Shown here in pieces: positions 57,845-64,000 of a DNA stretch of 64,000 bases. Where the stretch lies: NCBI RefSeq assembly GCF_000468115.1, contig NZ_AVQI01000006.1, positions 39,040 through 103,039 of the forward strand, in the 5' to 3' direction. The notes below the pieces were generated by a model. That model was not told the origin of the DNA. It saw only the letters and a list, made by a program, of their open reading frames with translations, and searched no databases. Source of the stretch: Treponema socranskii subsp. socranskii VPI DR56BR1116 = ATCC 35536 (lineage in GTDB: Bacteria; Spirochaetota; Spirochaetia; Treponematales; Treponemataceae). Position numbers and translations under genes: made by a program. Position 1 is the first letter of the stretch. Each line of letters begins with the position of its first letter.

Positions 57845-58990
57845 CTACACTTCTACGCGCGGCACGCGTTTTGCGATGCCCGTCAAAATCTCATACGAGA
57901 TCGTGCCGGAAATTTTTGCGATGTCCGCTGCCGTCTGCAGCGCACCGGAATTTTCAGGGCCGAATATGACGGCTTTATCCCAACGATGCACGCCGTCGGA
58001 GCCGACATCGACCATACACTGATCCATGCAGATGCGTCCGACGACGGGATAATTTTTTCCGCTGATCGCGACGCACAGTCCGGGAAACAACCTCCGCGGC
58101 AATCCGTCGGCGTAGCCGATCGGAAGCGTTGCAAGGACGGTATCGCATTCGGCCGTCCACGTACGGTTATACGAAACCGCCTCCCCCTTTTTTATCGATT
58201 TGATTGCAACGACTTCGCTTTCAAGAGCCATCACGGGTTCGAGCGTACACGGCTTTCCCCGAGAGGCGCAGTAAGCGCCGTCAACGCTTCCGTCAAAATA
58301 GCCGTACATGAGGATCCCCGGCCGCACCATGTCGAGCTGCATTTCCGGCCGATCGAGCAATGCCGCAGACGCCGCACAGTGCCTGATGCCCGGATCGATG
58401 CCTTCGTCTTCGATCGATTTGACGGCGCGCATAAAATCCGAAAATTGCTCATCCGTATATCGTCGAGATACCTCATCCGTTTCATCGGCCGAAGAAAAAT
58501 GCGTGCACACTCCTCCGAGTGCAAGGTGGGGCAAGTTTACGATGCGCTTTGCAAAGAGCGAAGCTTCATCGACGGAGCATCCTATGCGGCGCATGCCGGT
58601 ATCGACTGCAATGTGCACGGAAAATTTTCCCGAAGCGTATTTTCCGCCGGCTGCGTTGAAAAGTTCCGCATACGCTTCATCGCACACGAGAGGGGTAAGC
58701 TTGTACAAAACGGCGTCTTTCATTTCGTCCGGCGTGCATAGACTCAAAAGCAAAATCGGAGAAGCGATACCGCTTTCACGGAGTTCGATCCCTTCGTCGA
58801 CGGTCGCAACCGCACAAAACGATGCGCCTGAAGCGAGCGCCGTCTTTGCCGCAAACACCGCACCGGAGCCGTAGCCGTTCGCTTTGACCGCAGCGCAGAT
58901 TTTCGTATTGCTGTCTTTAATAAACGATTGAATGACGGAAAGGTTGTGTATCAGATTGTTTTTATAGACGACCGCGCGCGTGCTTCTCAT
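57845..58990 (-). CDS. alr: alanine racemase
   Basis: A 381-residue fold-type III PLP enzyme of normal length. The PLP lysine is in CAAVKANGYGSGAV, the PLP phosphate region includes VRPGILMYGYFDG, and the catalytic tyrosine region shows EAVSYNRTW, with GRICMDQCMVDVG after it. It makes D-alanine for peptidoglycan. The start at ATG 58990 lies 9 nt after a TACAAT box in a near-consensus promoter, with no Shine-Dalgarno sequence. The brnT/brnA pair lies downstream in the same direction with a separate promoter. Confidence 0.95.
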   Translation of the reverse strand: MRSTRAVVYKNNLIHNLSVIQSFIKDSNTKICAAVKANGYGSGAVFAAKTALASGASFCAVATVDEGIELRESGIASPILLLSLCTPDEMKDAVLYKLTPLVCDEAYAELFNAAGGKYASGKFSVHIAVDTGMRRIGCSVDEASLFAKRIVNLPHLALGGVCTHFSSADETDEVSRRYTDEQFSDFMRAVKSIEDEGIDPGIRHCAASAALLDRPEMQLDMVRPGILMYGYFDGSVDGAYCASRGKPCTLEPVMALESEVVAIKSIKKGEAVSYNRTWTAECDTVLATLPIGYADGLPRRLFPGLCVAISGKNYPVVGRICMDQCMVDVGSDGVHRWDKAVIFGPENSGALQTAADIAKISGTISYEILTGIAKRVPRVEV

Positions 58991-58999
58991 AGTATACTC

Positions 59000-59028
59000 A
59001 TTGTAGATAGCCGGAACGTTTTAGGCAA
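59000..59028 (-). promoter_or_regulatory. leaderless-type promoter of alr
   Basis: Minus strand TTGCCT (59023-59028), 17-bp spacer, TACAAT (59000-59005), nine bases before the ATG at 58990. Confidence 0.7.
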
Positions 59029-59099
59029 GGGGACACTTTTAAAAATACGGTTGGATTTTACAAGATACAATGTGGATGCGATGCGATAAGATGCGAAAC

Positions 59100-59128
59100 T
59101 TGAGATTTTTTCAAAAAAACGATATACT
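59100..59128 (+). promoter_or_regulatory. promoter of the exported protein at 59277
   Basis: TTGAGA (59100-59105), 17-bp spacer, TATACT (59123-59128). The leader is long, about 140 nt, and ends in the AAATTAATAATTT element and AAGGA. Confidence 0.65.
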
Positions 59129-59249
59129 ATACAGATGAATGACAAGTTTTGAAATTATCAGTTCATAATCGGCGATAGCCCGTCCGCTTGGTTGCGGTCA
59201 AGCTTTTTGAACGAAATTCTGTTTTCAGATATATTGTGCATTCGATTTT

Positions 59250-59262
59250 AAATTAATAATTT
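59250..59262 (+). promoter_or_regulatory. AAATTAATAATTT leader element
   Basis: Identical to the 13-mer ahead of greA and followed by the same TTTCAATAAGGA text, in which AAGGA is the ribosome binding site of the gene at 59277. Confidence 0.45.
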
Positions 59263-59276
59263 CAATAAGGAACCCT

Positions 59277-60242
59277 ATGGTTATTTTAAAAAACAAGAGT
59301 TTCGCCGTTGCGGTGTTTTTTTCGGCGTTTTTATCGAGCGCACACGCATCGGCCAAATCCGTAAAAACGGCGGACAAACATTTTCCCGCACCGACCGCGC
59401 AAGAGGCGGAAACGCCGGATCCGGCCGATATCGAACAAAACGAATTTTTAACGAAAATTTCCGACATCGCTTTGAACGTCGTTTCTTTTCCCAAGCAAAC
59501 CGTAAAACACTCCCCGTTTTCGTCGGCGTATACGCTCTTCGTAAAAGACGCCGCGGAAAAAGGAGTTTCCGGTATGCCGATTACGGTTTCATACCCCGCA
59601 TCGCGTACGGACGATTCGATCGTCTACGATGAAATCGTTTTGACGACTGACGAAAACGGACACGTCGAATTTATGCCCGGCGTGCCGGCGTTTTCATTCG
59701 ACGAAGCCGTAACCTTTTATCCGACGCCCGTCAATTCGAATCCCGAAACCGTCAAAGCCGCCCGTGCCGCGAGCGTTACGGCACCTTACAAAGTCCGAAC
59801 CGATTTGGCAAAAAAAAGCGGCATTCTCTACGTGTTCGATTTCGACGATAAAGGCCGTGCGCTTACCAATTCGCGCTACATTCTGAGAGATTTTATCAAT
59901 TCCGGCGTCCGATCGGGAAACTCTCCCATTTCCTCTCCGAATTACTTGAATCAAAACATCGCGTCTCTTTATAAAGCGACGCGCGCCATCGTCGGAAATA
60001 CGGCAGGTTTTATGGTATCGGGTTCGATAAAATTCACCGCGCCTTCGGAACGTAAAGATGACGGCACATACGTGTGCACGCTCGTCGCGGACGTTGCGTG
60101 CATCGACATGCAAAACGGAGAGGTACTGTATAAAACGCAGCAGCGGGCGTCAGAAACCGGAGCATCGCAATCTCTCGCCGCGGAAGCGTGCCGTAAAAAA
60201 ATCGCTTCGCAAACCGTGCATGCGATACTCTACGGAATGTGA
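59277..60242 (+). CDS. exported protein of unknown function
   Basis: A 321-residue protein with a signal peptide (KNKSFAVAVFFSAFLSSAHA, cleavage near residue 25). Residues 75-150 form an Ig-like beta module of the bacterial surface type (SAYTLFVKDAAEKGVSGMPITVSYP ... LTTDENGHVEFMPG). A second module (about 190-315) includes RTDLAKKSGILYVFDFDD and TYVCTLVADVACIDMQNGEVLYKTQQ, resembling the periplasmic domains of lipoprotein-assembly or LPP-type proteins. No catalytic site is seen. It is probably periplasmic. The leader contains the same AAATTAATAATTTCRATAAGGA text as greA. Confidence 0.72.
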   Translation: MVILKNKSFAVAVFFSAFLSSAHASAKSVKTADKHFPAPTAQEAETPDPADIEQNEFLTKISDIALNVVSFPKQTVKHSPFSSAYTLFVKDAAEKGVSGMPITVSYPASRTDDSIVYDEIVLTTDENGHVEFMPGVPAFSFDEAVTFYPTPVNSNPETVKAARAASVTAPYKVRTDLAKKSGILYVFDFDDKGRALTNSRYILRDFINSGVRSGNSPISSPNYLNQNIASLYKATRAIVGNTAGFMVSGSIKFTAPSERKDDGTYVCTLVADVACIDMQNGEVLYKTQQRASETGASQSLAAEACRKKIASQTVHAILYGM

Positions 60243-60352
60243 AGGTAAAATCGATAGCGGGCAGTTCTAAAAACTTCATCGTTTAAAGATGCCCTATTAT
60301 TAATTTTTATTCGGATGTTGAAACATCATGCAATTTTTTTATAGGAGATGGT

Positions 60353-61768
60353 ATGCAGTACACTGATACGCGAGATACAAGCCTCAGAGTAGATTTTCGA
60401 ACCGCCGTCATGAGCGGCATGAATCCCGTAACGGGCGGCCTCTATATGCCCGAAGCGTTTCCGCACATCGATCGGGCGCTTATCAATAAAACGCCCGCCC
60501 CGTGTTTCCGCGATATCGCATTCAATATGGCAAAACCCTACGTCGAAGGTGAAATTCCCGACGACGAGCTGCAAGGCATCATCGAAGATGCATATCCGTT
60601 TTCGCCGAAACTCGTCCCCCTCGATTCAATCACGTATGTCCTCGAACTCTTTCACGGACCGACATGCGCGTTTAAAGATTTCGGTGCGCGTTTTATGGCG
60701 CGCGTGATGTCGTTTTTTAATAAAACCGAAAACGGCGCGCTCCACATTCTCGTCGCGACTTCGGGCGATACGGGAAGCGCCGTCGGAAGCGCATTTCACA
60801 ACGTAGTCGGCCTCGACGTGACGATTCTCTACCCCGAAGGAAAAGTGAGTGCTCTGCAGGAAAAACAGCTTTCGACTTTTACCGGAAACGTGCGCGCGCT
60901 CAAAGTGCACGGTACTTTCGACGATTGCCAAAAGCTCGTCAAAACAGCCTTTACCGATGCCGAATTGCGAAAAACATTTCGGCTCTCTTCGGCAAATTCT
61001 ATAAACATCGCGCGCCTTTTGCCGCAGAGTTTTTATTATATGTACGCCTCGCTTGCCGCACGCGATAGGGCGAAGCTTGACAACAAAATCGATGACCCTG
61101 CCGTCATCGTCTCCGTTCCGTCGGGCAATTTTGGAAATCTCACGTCAGGTCTTATCGCACGCGAAATGGGAGCGCCGATTACCGGTTTCGTCGCTGCGAC
61201 GAATACGAATCACACGATTCCCGACTGGATTGCCACCGGCGAGTACCACGCACGAGCGTCCGTCGAAACGTACGCAAACGCGATGGACGTCGGCGCTCCG
61301 AGCAATTACGAGCGCATCGCCGCAATGTATCCGCTCGAAGAAGTGCGCCGCCTCTTTGCGTCCTACTGGCTCGATAACGACGGTATTATGAACGCTATCC
61401 GCTCATGCCATGCGAAAACGGGTTACATCACCGATCCGCACGGAGCTATCGCATGGAAAGCGTGGGATGACATTAGAAGCGGCTCCATGAAAAATCTCAT
61501 GGGCGGCCTCAAAGGCTCGAGCGAAAAGCCCGGCCTCACGCCGAACGTCCCCGATTGGGCGCGCTTCGTTGCGGAAAAAAAGAGTGTCGGCATCGTCCTC
61601 GAAACCGCCGATCCCGCAAAGTTCAGCGAAACCGTCGCCAAAGCCTGCGGCAGGGAGCCGCCCATGCCCGACAGGCTCATGCAAGTGATGCAGCTCCCCG
61701 ACAACGCCGTCCCGATGGAAAACGATTACGAAGCGTTCAAATCGTGGCTTACGTCTCATTTGGCGTAA
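60353..61768 (+). CDS. thrC: threonine synthase
   Basis: A 471-residue PLP enzyme of the longer (class II, about 450-480 residues) threonine synthase type. It has ELFHGPTCAFKDFGARFMARV, where the lysine binds PLP, then LVATSGDTGSAVGSAF (phosphate loop), PSGNFGNLTSGLIA and NAIRSCHAKTGYITDPHGAIAW. It converts O-phosphohomoserine to threonine. The start has a TAGGAG ribosome binding site. A small hairpin (GATGTT-GA-AACATC, near 60314-60327) lies in the leader, too short to call an attenuator. Confidence 0.95.
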   Translation: MQYTDTRDTSLRVDFRTAVMSGMNPVTGGLYMPEAFPHIDRALINKTPAPCFRDIAFNMAKPYVEGEIPDDELQGIIEDAYPFSPKLVPLDSITYVLELFHGPTCAFKDFGARFMARVMSFFNKTENGALHILVATSGDTGSAVGSAFHNVVGLDVTILYPEGKVSALQEKQLSTFTGNVRALKVHGTFDDCQKLVKTAFTDAELRKTFRLSSANSINIARLLPQSFYYMYASLAARDRAKLDNKIDDPAVIVSVPSGNFGNLTSGLIAREMGAPITGFVAATNTNHTIPDWIATGEYHARASVETYANAMDVGAPSNYERIAAMYPLEEVRRLFASYWLDNDGIMNAIRSCHAKTGYITDPHGAIAWKAWDDIRSGSMKNLMGGLKGSSEKPGLTPNVPDWARFVAEKKSVGIVLETADPAKFSETVAKACGREPPMPDRLMQVMQLPDNAVPMENDYEAFKSWLTSHLA

Positions 61769-61852
61769 GCGCAGCGTTTTGACAGCCGCGAGTACAGACG
61801 AAAAGTTGTCGTGCAGAATCGGAGGCGATTCGACACACATAAACACGCGCCG

Positions 61853-61881
61853 TTGACACGATCCGCCGTTTTCGATATAGT
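61853..61881 (+). promoter_or_regulatory. promoter of tRNA-Gly
   Basis: TTGACA (61853-61858), 17-bp spacer, TATAGT (61876-61881), 12 bp before the tRNA. Confidence 0.85.
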
Positions 61882-61893
61882 GGTATCACTTTT

Positions 61894-61966
61894 GCGGTAG
61901 TCGTATAACGGCTCATTACCCCAGCCTTCCAAGCTGGAGACGAGGGTTCGACTCCCTTCTACCGCT
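61894..61966 (+). tRNA. tRNA-Gly (anticodon TCC)
   Basis: A 73-nt cloverleaf: acceptor GCGGTAG / CTACCGC with discriminator T, anticodon stem CCAGC/GCTGG around CTTCCAA, T arm GGTTCGACT. CCA is not encoded. The last 18 bases are copied exactly 300 bp downstream. Confidence 0.95.
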
Positions 61967-61972
61967 GAAGAA

Positions 61973-62002
61973 AAGAGTTTGCGAGTTGCAGACTCTTTTT
62001 TG
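61973..62002 (+). terminator. terminator after tRNA-Gly
   Basis: AAGAGTtTGC (61973-61982) pairs with GCAgACTCTT (61988-61997), followed by further T residues. It would end the tRNA-Gly transcript. Confidence 0.7.
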
Positions 62003-62030
62003 TTTTAAATATAATGTACGTTTTTTAGAT

Positions 62031-62266
62031 AAGGGAGTCGAAGCGAATGAGCGCCGAGCAAGGCGCGAAGAACTCGCAAATCCGAGCAGTGCACAGGATT
62101 TGCGAGTTCCATTATGCAAGAAAAACGCTTGTAGCGTTTTTCACCTTCCGACTTCCAGCGGCAGGTGCCGCGAAAAGACGGCAGGGATGCCGCCGAAAGC
62201 GAATGAGCCGGCCTGTAGGGAGCGTGCAGGAGGCACGCGACCGGAAGGCGACTCCCTTCTACCGCT
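62031..62266. repeat. structured repeat region with a copy of the tRNA-Gly 3' end
   Basis: No gene is supported. The right end repeats the 18-bp tRNA-Gly tail (CGACTCCCTTCTACCGCT, 62249-62266 = 61949-61966). The left end has the inverted partial copy AAGGGAGTCG (62031-62040). In between are a perfect 14-bp stem (62070-62083 / 62096-62109), AAAAACGC/GCGTTTTT (62121-62141), and a closing stem CCTTCCG/CGGAAGG (62144-62150 / 62242-62248) around hairpins at 62158-62171, 62179-62192 and 62222-62238. AAGCGAATGAGC occurs twice (62041, 62197). It looks like a mobile REP/MITE-type element or an untranslated structured RNA. Confidence 0.65.
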
Positions 62267-62394
62267 TAGAGAACCGATTTACACATAACAAACCGGCTTT
62301 TATTTGCGACTGGGCAATCAAGTGCTTAAAAAAGGCGCTGAAAAAATACAGAGAAAAATGAAATACCCTGCGACCGGATTTTCAGGAACAGCAA

Positions 62395-62607
62395 ATGCAC
62401 TTTGTTCAAGCAAAAGGAATTTTATCGGCTAAAAACGGAATGAACTTATACCGCGGCTGTACGCACGGGTGTATTTATTGCGATTCGCGAAGCGAATGCT
62501 ATACGCGGTGTAAAGCAAACGGCATCGAAATGAATCCCGATAAAATATTTTCGCATTTGTTGGCTTTTGAAAATAAACAAACAAGCGCACAGTTGATGCT
62601 GTTTTAA
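62395..62607 (+). pseudogene. radical-SAM (SPL-like) protein with an internal deletion
   Basis: A 70-residue frame. Residues 1-45 (QAKGILSAKNGMNLYRGCTH then GCIYCDSRSECY) are the start of SPL-type radical-SAM proteins, with the CxxxCxxC cluster motif in GCTHGCIYC. Residues 47-70 (ANGIEMNPDKIFSHLLAFEN ... LMLF) look like the extreme C-terminus of the same family, whose members are about 290 residues long. Some 220 codons in between seem to be deleted in frame. The remnant cannot hold the TIM-barrel core, so it is not a functional SAM enzyme. Confidence 0.65.
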
Positions 62608-62644
62608 CATCGCGCGGCGTTCGCACGTTCCGCTCCTCGTCGCT

Positions 62645-63889
62645 TTATTTTACGATGACACGGATGATCCTCTTTTTGCCCGCTTTCAAAATAAACTCGC
62701 CGTCCTCATCCGCTTCTTTCATCGTGATGACCGTATGAATGTCTTTTACGACTCGTCCGTTTACCTGCGCGCCCCCCTGCTCGACGAGGCGGCGGTTGTC
62801 GCTCTTCGACGTACTGGGCTGTGCGATTGCAAAGAGATCTACAATTCCGATCCCCTCTTCGATCGCCTGCTTTGCGATTTCCGCCGTCGGCATGTGCGCT
62901 TTATCGCCTTCACCTCCGAATGCGGCCTTTGCGCCTGAAAGCGCTTTGTCGGCTTCGGCTTTGCCGTGAATTACGGCGGTCGCTTCGTATGCGAGCCGCT
63001 CCTTCGCTTCGTTGATATTGCCTGCGCAGATTTTATCGATTTCTTCGATACTCAAAAACGTAAACAGCAAAAGGAATTTGCGCACGTCCGCATCGGCGAC
63101 ATTCCGCCAATATTGGAAAAAATCGTACACGCTCGTGAGCGAAGCGTCGAGGAATACCGCGCCGTGTTCGCTCTTGCCCATCTTTTGTCCGTCCGCACGC
63201 ATGATGAGCGGAAAGGTCAAACCGAAGCATTCGTGCTCGATATTTTTTTCCGTCGTGCCGCCGAGCTTTCTCCTGATCAAATCGACACCCGCAGTGATAT
63301 TGCCCCACTGGTCATCGCCTCCGATCTGCAAAATACAGCCGTGCCGTTTGTGCAGCATGAGAAAGTCGTAACTCTGCAAAAGCTGATAATTGAATTCGAT
63401 AAACGAAAGCCCCCGCTCGAGCCGCATTTTGTAGGCTTCGAACGACAGCATTTTGTTGACGGAAAAACAGGAACCGATATCGCGTAAAAAATCGATATAG
63501 TTCAAATCCGCAAGCCAATTTTTATTGTTGTCCGAAAACGCCGTCTTGCCGTCGAAACCGATAAAGGCGTCGAGCTGCTTTTCTATGCGCGCGACGTTTT
63601 TGTCGAGCTCTTCATACGAAAGCATTTTACGCATTTCCGTTTTGCCGCTCGGATCCCCTATGCGCGCAGTCCCGCCACCGATGAGAGCGATGCCGATATT
63701 TCCCGCAGAACGCAAATGCCGCAGCGCAAAAAACGGAACCATGTGCCCGATGTGGAGACTCGGCCCCGTCGGATCGCAGCCGACGTAAAAAGTAATGGGA
63801 CTTGAGTCCATGCGGGAAGAAAGAGAATCGATATCGGTACATTGAGAATAAAATCCCCGCGCTTTCAATTCGGCAAGCGTGCTGTTCAT
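62645..63889 (-). CDS. tyrS: tyrosyl-tRNA synthetase
   Basis: A 414-residue class I synthetase. It shows YVGCDPTGPSLHIGHMVPF (HIGH motif), GGGTARIGDPSGKTEMR, LQIGGDDQWGNITAG and RADGQKMGKSEHGAVFLD, in which KMGKS takes the KMSKS place, plus a C-terminal S4-like domain (GIVDLFAI ... VNGRVVKDIH). It attaches tyrosine to tRNA-Tyr. The ATG at 63889 has AAGGA upstream, after an AT-rich leader (TTTTAATAATTAAGG). Confidence 0.95.
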   Translation of the reverse strand: MNSTLAELKARGFYSQCTDIDSLSSRMDSSPITFYVGCDPTGPSLHIGHMVPFFALRHLRSAGNIGIALIGGGTARIGDPSGKTEMRKMLSYEELDKNVARIEKQLDAFIGFDGKTAFSDNNKNWLADLNYIDFLRDIGSCFSVNKMLSFEAYKMRLERGLSFIEFNYQLLQSYDFLMLHKRHGCILQIGGDDQWGNITAGVDLIRRKLGGTTEKNIEHECFGLTFPLIMRADGQKMGKSEHGAVFLDASLTSVYDFFQYWRNVADADVRKFLLLFTFLSIEEIDKICAGNINEAKERLAYEATAVIHGKAEADKALSGAKAAFGGEGDKAHMPTAEIAKQAIEEGIGIVDLFAIAQPSTSKSDNRRLVEQGGAQVNGRVVKDIHTVITMKEADEDGEFILKAGKKRIIRVIVK

Positions 63890-63970
63890 ACGTCATCCTT
63901 AATTATTAAAATCATATTTTCAAAAATACGTTTTCGATTTTATATGATTGAGGGTGTTAAGACAAGAGCG

Positions 63971-64000
63971 AAAAAATCCGAGCAGTGCGCAGGATTTTTT
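63971..64000. terminator. bidirectional hairpin with the GAGCAGTGCGCA loop
   Basis: AAAAAATCC (63971-63979) pairs with GGATTTTTT (63992-64000) around the loop GAGCAGTGCGCA. The A and T runs make it a terminator in either direction. The same loop with one base change (GAGCAGTGCACA) tops the 14-bp stem at 62070-62109. Confidence 0.7.

Noticed and set aside
60243..60352. Attenuator or riboswitch ahead of thrC
   Set aside because: Only a short GATGTT/AACATC hairpin and a weak GGGCA/TGCCC pairing are visible; there is no leader peptide with Thr codons and no terminator/antiterminator pair.
61894..62394. Prophage or genomic island inserted at tRNA-Gly
   Set aside because: The duplicated tRNA end encloses only 300 bp with no integrase or other gene, so only a very small element or repeat is possible.
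1..64000. CRISPR arrays, rRNA genes, tmRNA or complete insertion sequences
   Set aside because: No regularly spaced repeats, no rRNA-like sequence and no transposase motifs were seen on either strand.

Overview
The window is a stretch of chromosome from a spirochaete, most probably a Treponema. The main pointers are the giant GreA with about 740 extra N-terminal residues (a form I know from treponemes and chlamydiae), many exported or TPR proteins without named relatives, poly-purine phase-variation signatures, bactofilin, and a gene style with frequent near-leaderless promoters. Nothing in the sequence fixes the species. The window is dense with ordinary chromosomal genes. I see no rRNA, CRISPR array, prophage or intact insertion sequence. 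Three tRNA genes (Pro-TGG, Val-TAC, Gly-TCC) are present.

Layout. 1-3.6 kb: start of glycogen synthase, an aminotransferase, an exported protein and RmlD. 3.7-7.8 kb: a sugar ABC importer (lipoprotein plus two permeases, no ATPase) with a PHP phosphatase inside the operon. 8.2-15.5 kb: a TPR protein, giant greA, a large exported protein and a metallo-beta-lactamase-fold enzyme. 15.5-17.6 kb: tpiA and pgk. 17.8-25.9 kb: TPR protein, Mrp/ApbC, CPBP protease, a beta-barrel-like outer membrane protein interrupted at a G10 tract, a FemAB-like transferase, tRNA-Pro, mtaB, a TPR protein and bactofilin. 26.1-31.2 kb: phosphate acetyltransferase with a lysine-rich histone-H1-like tail, a CapA-like lipoprotein, a DEAH helicase and a small ORF. 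31.2-35.2 kb: an accessory patch in which a SirTM-type sirtuin and its zinc-macrodomain partner are separated by acetyltransferases and gene fragments. 35.4-41.2 kb: fba, a membrane protein, infC-rpmI-rplT with zapB-like/zapA/yaiI attached, and an HD-GYP protein. 41.3-44.1 kb: aconitase and a ComFB-domain protein.

44.2-53.3 kb is the most interesting block. A minus-strand operon (NhaC-type antiporter, MtnK, MtnA-like isomerase, 2-hydroxyacid dehydrogenase, FGGY kinase, class II aldolase) lies divergent from a DeoR regulator and a YqhD-like alcohol dehydrogenase. Kinase, isomerase, aldolase and alcohol dehydrogenase are the parts of a DHAP shunt, which splits methylthioribose or 5-deoxyribose into DHAP plus an aldehyde. 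The FGGY kinase, the hydroxyacid dehydrogenase and the antiporter do not belong to the described core and suggest an extended version.

53.4-64 kb: tRNA-Val, nagA-nagB, folC, a BrnT/BrnA toxin-antitoxin pair whose antitoxin frame breaks at an A8 run, alr, an exported protein, thrC, tRNA-Gly followed by a structured repeat that copies the tRNA 3' end, a radical-SAM gene with an internal deletion, and tyrS.

A cross-cutting observation is that about ten genes have a sigma70-type -10 element only 6-13 nt before the start codon and no Shine-Dalgarno sequence, which predicts leaderless or near-leaderless mRNAs. All functional statements come from reading motifs and neighbours by eye; no database search was run.
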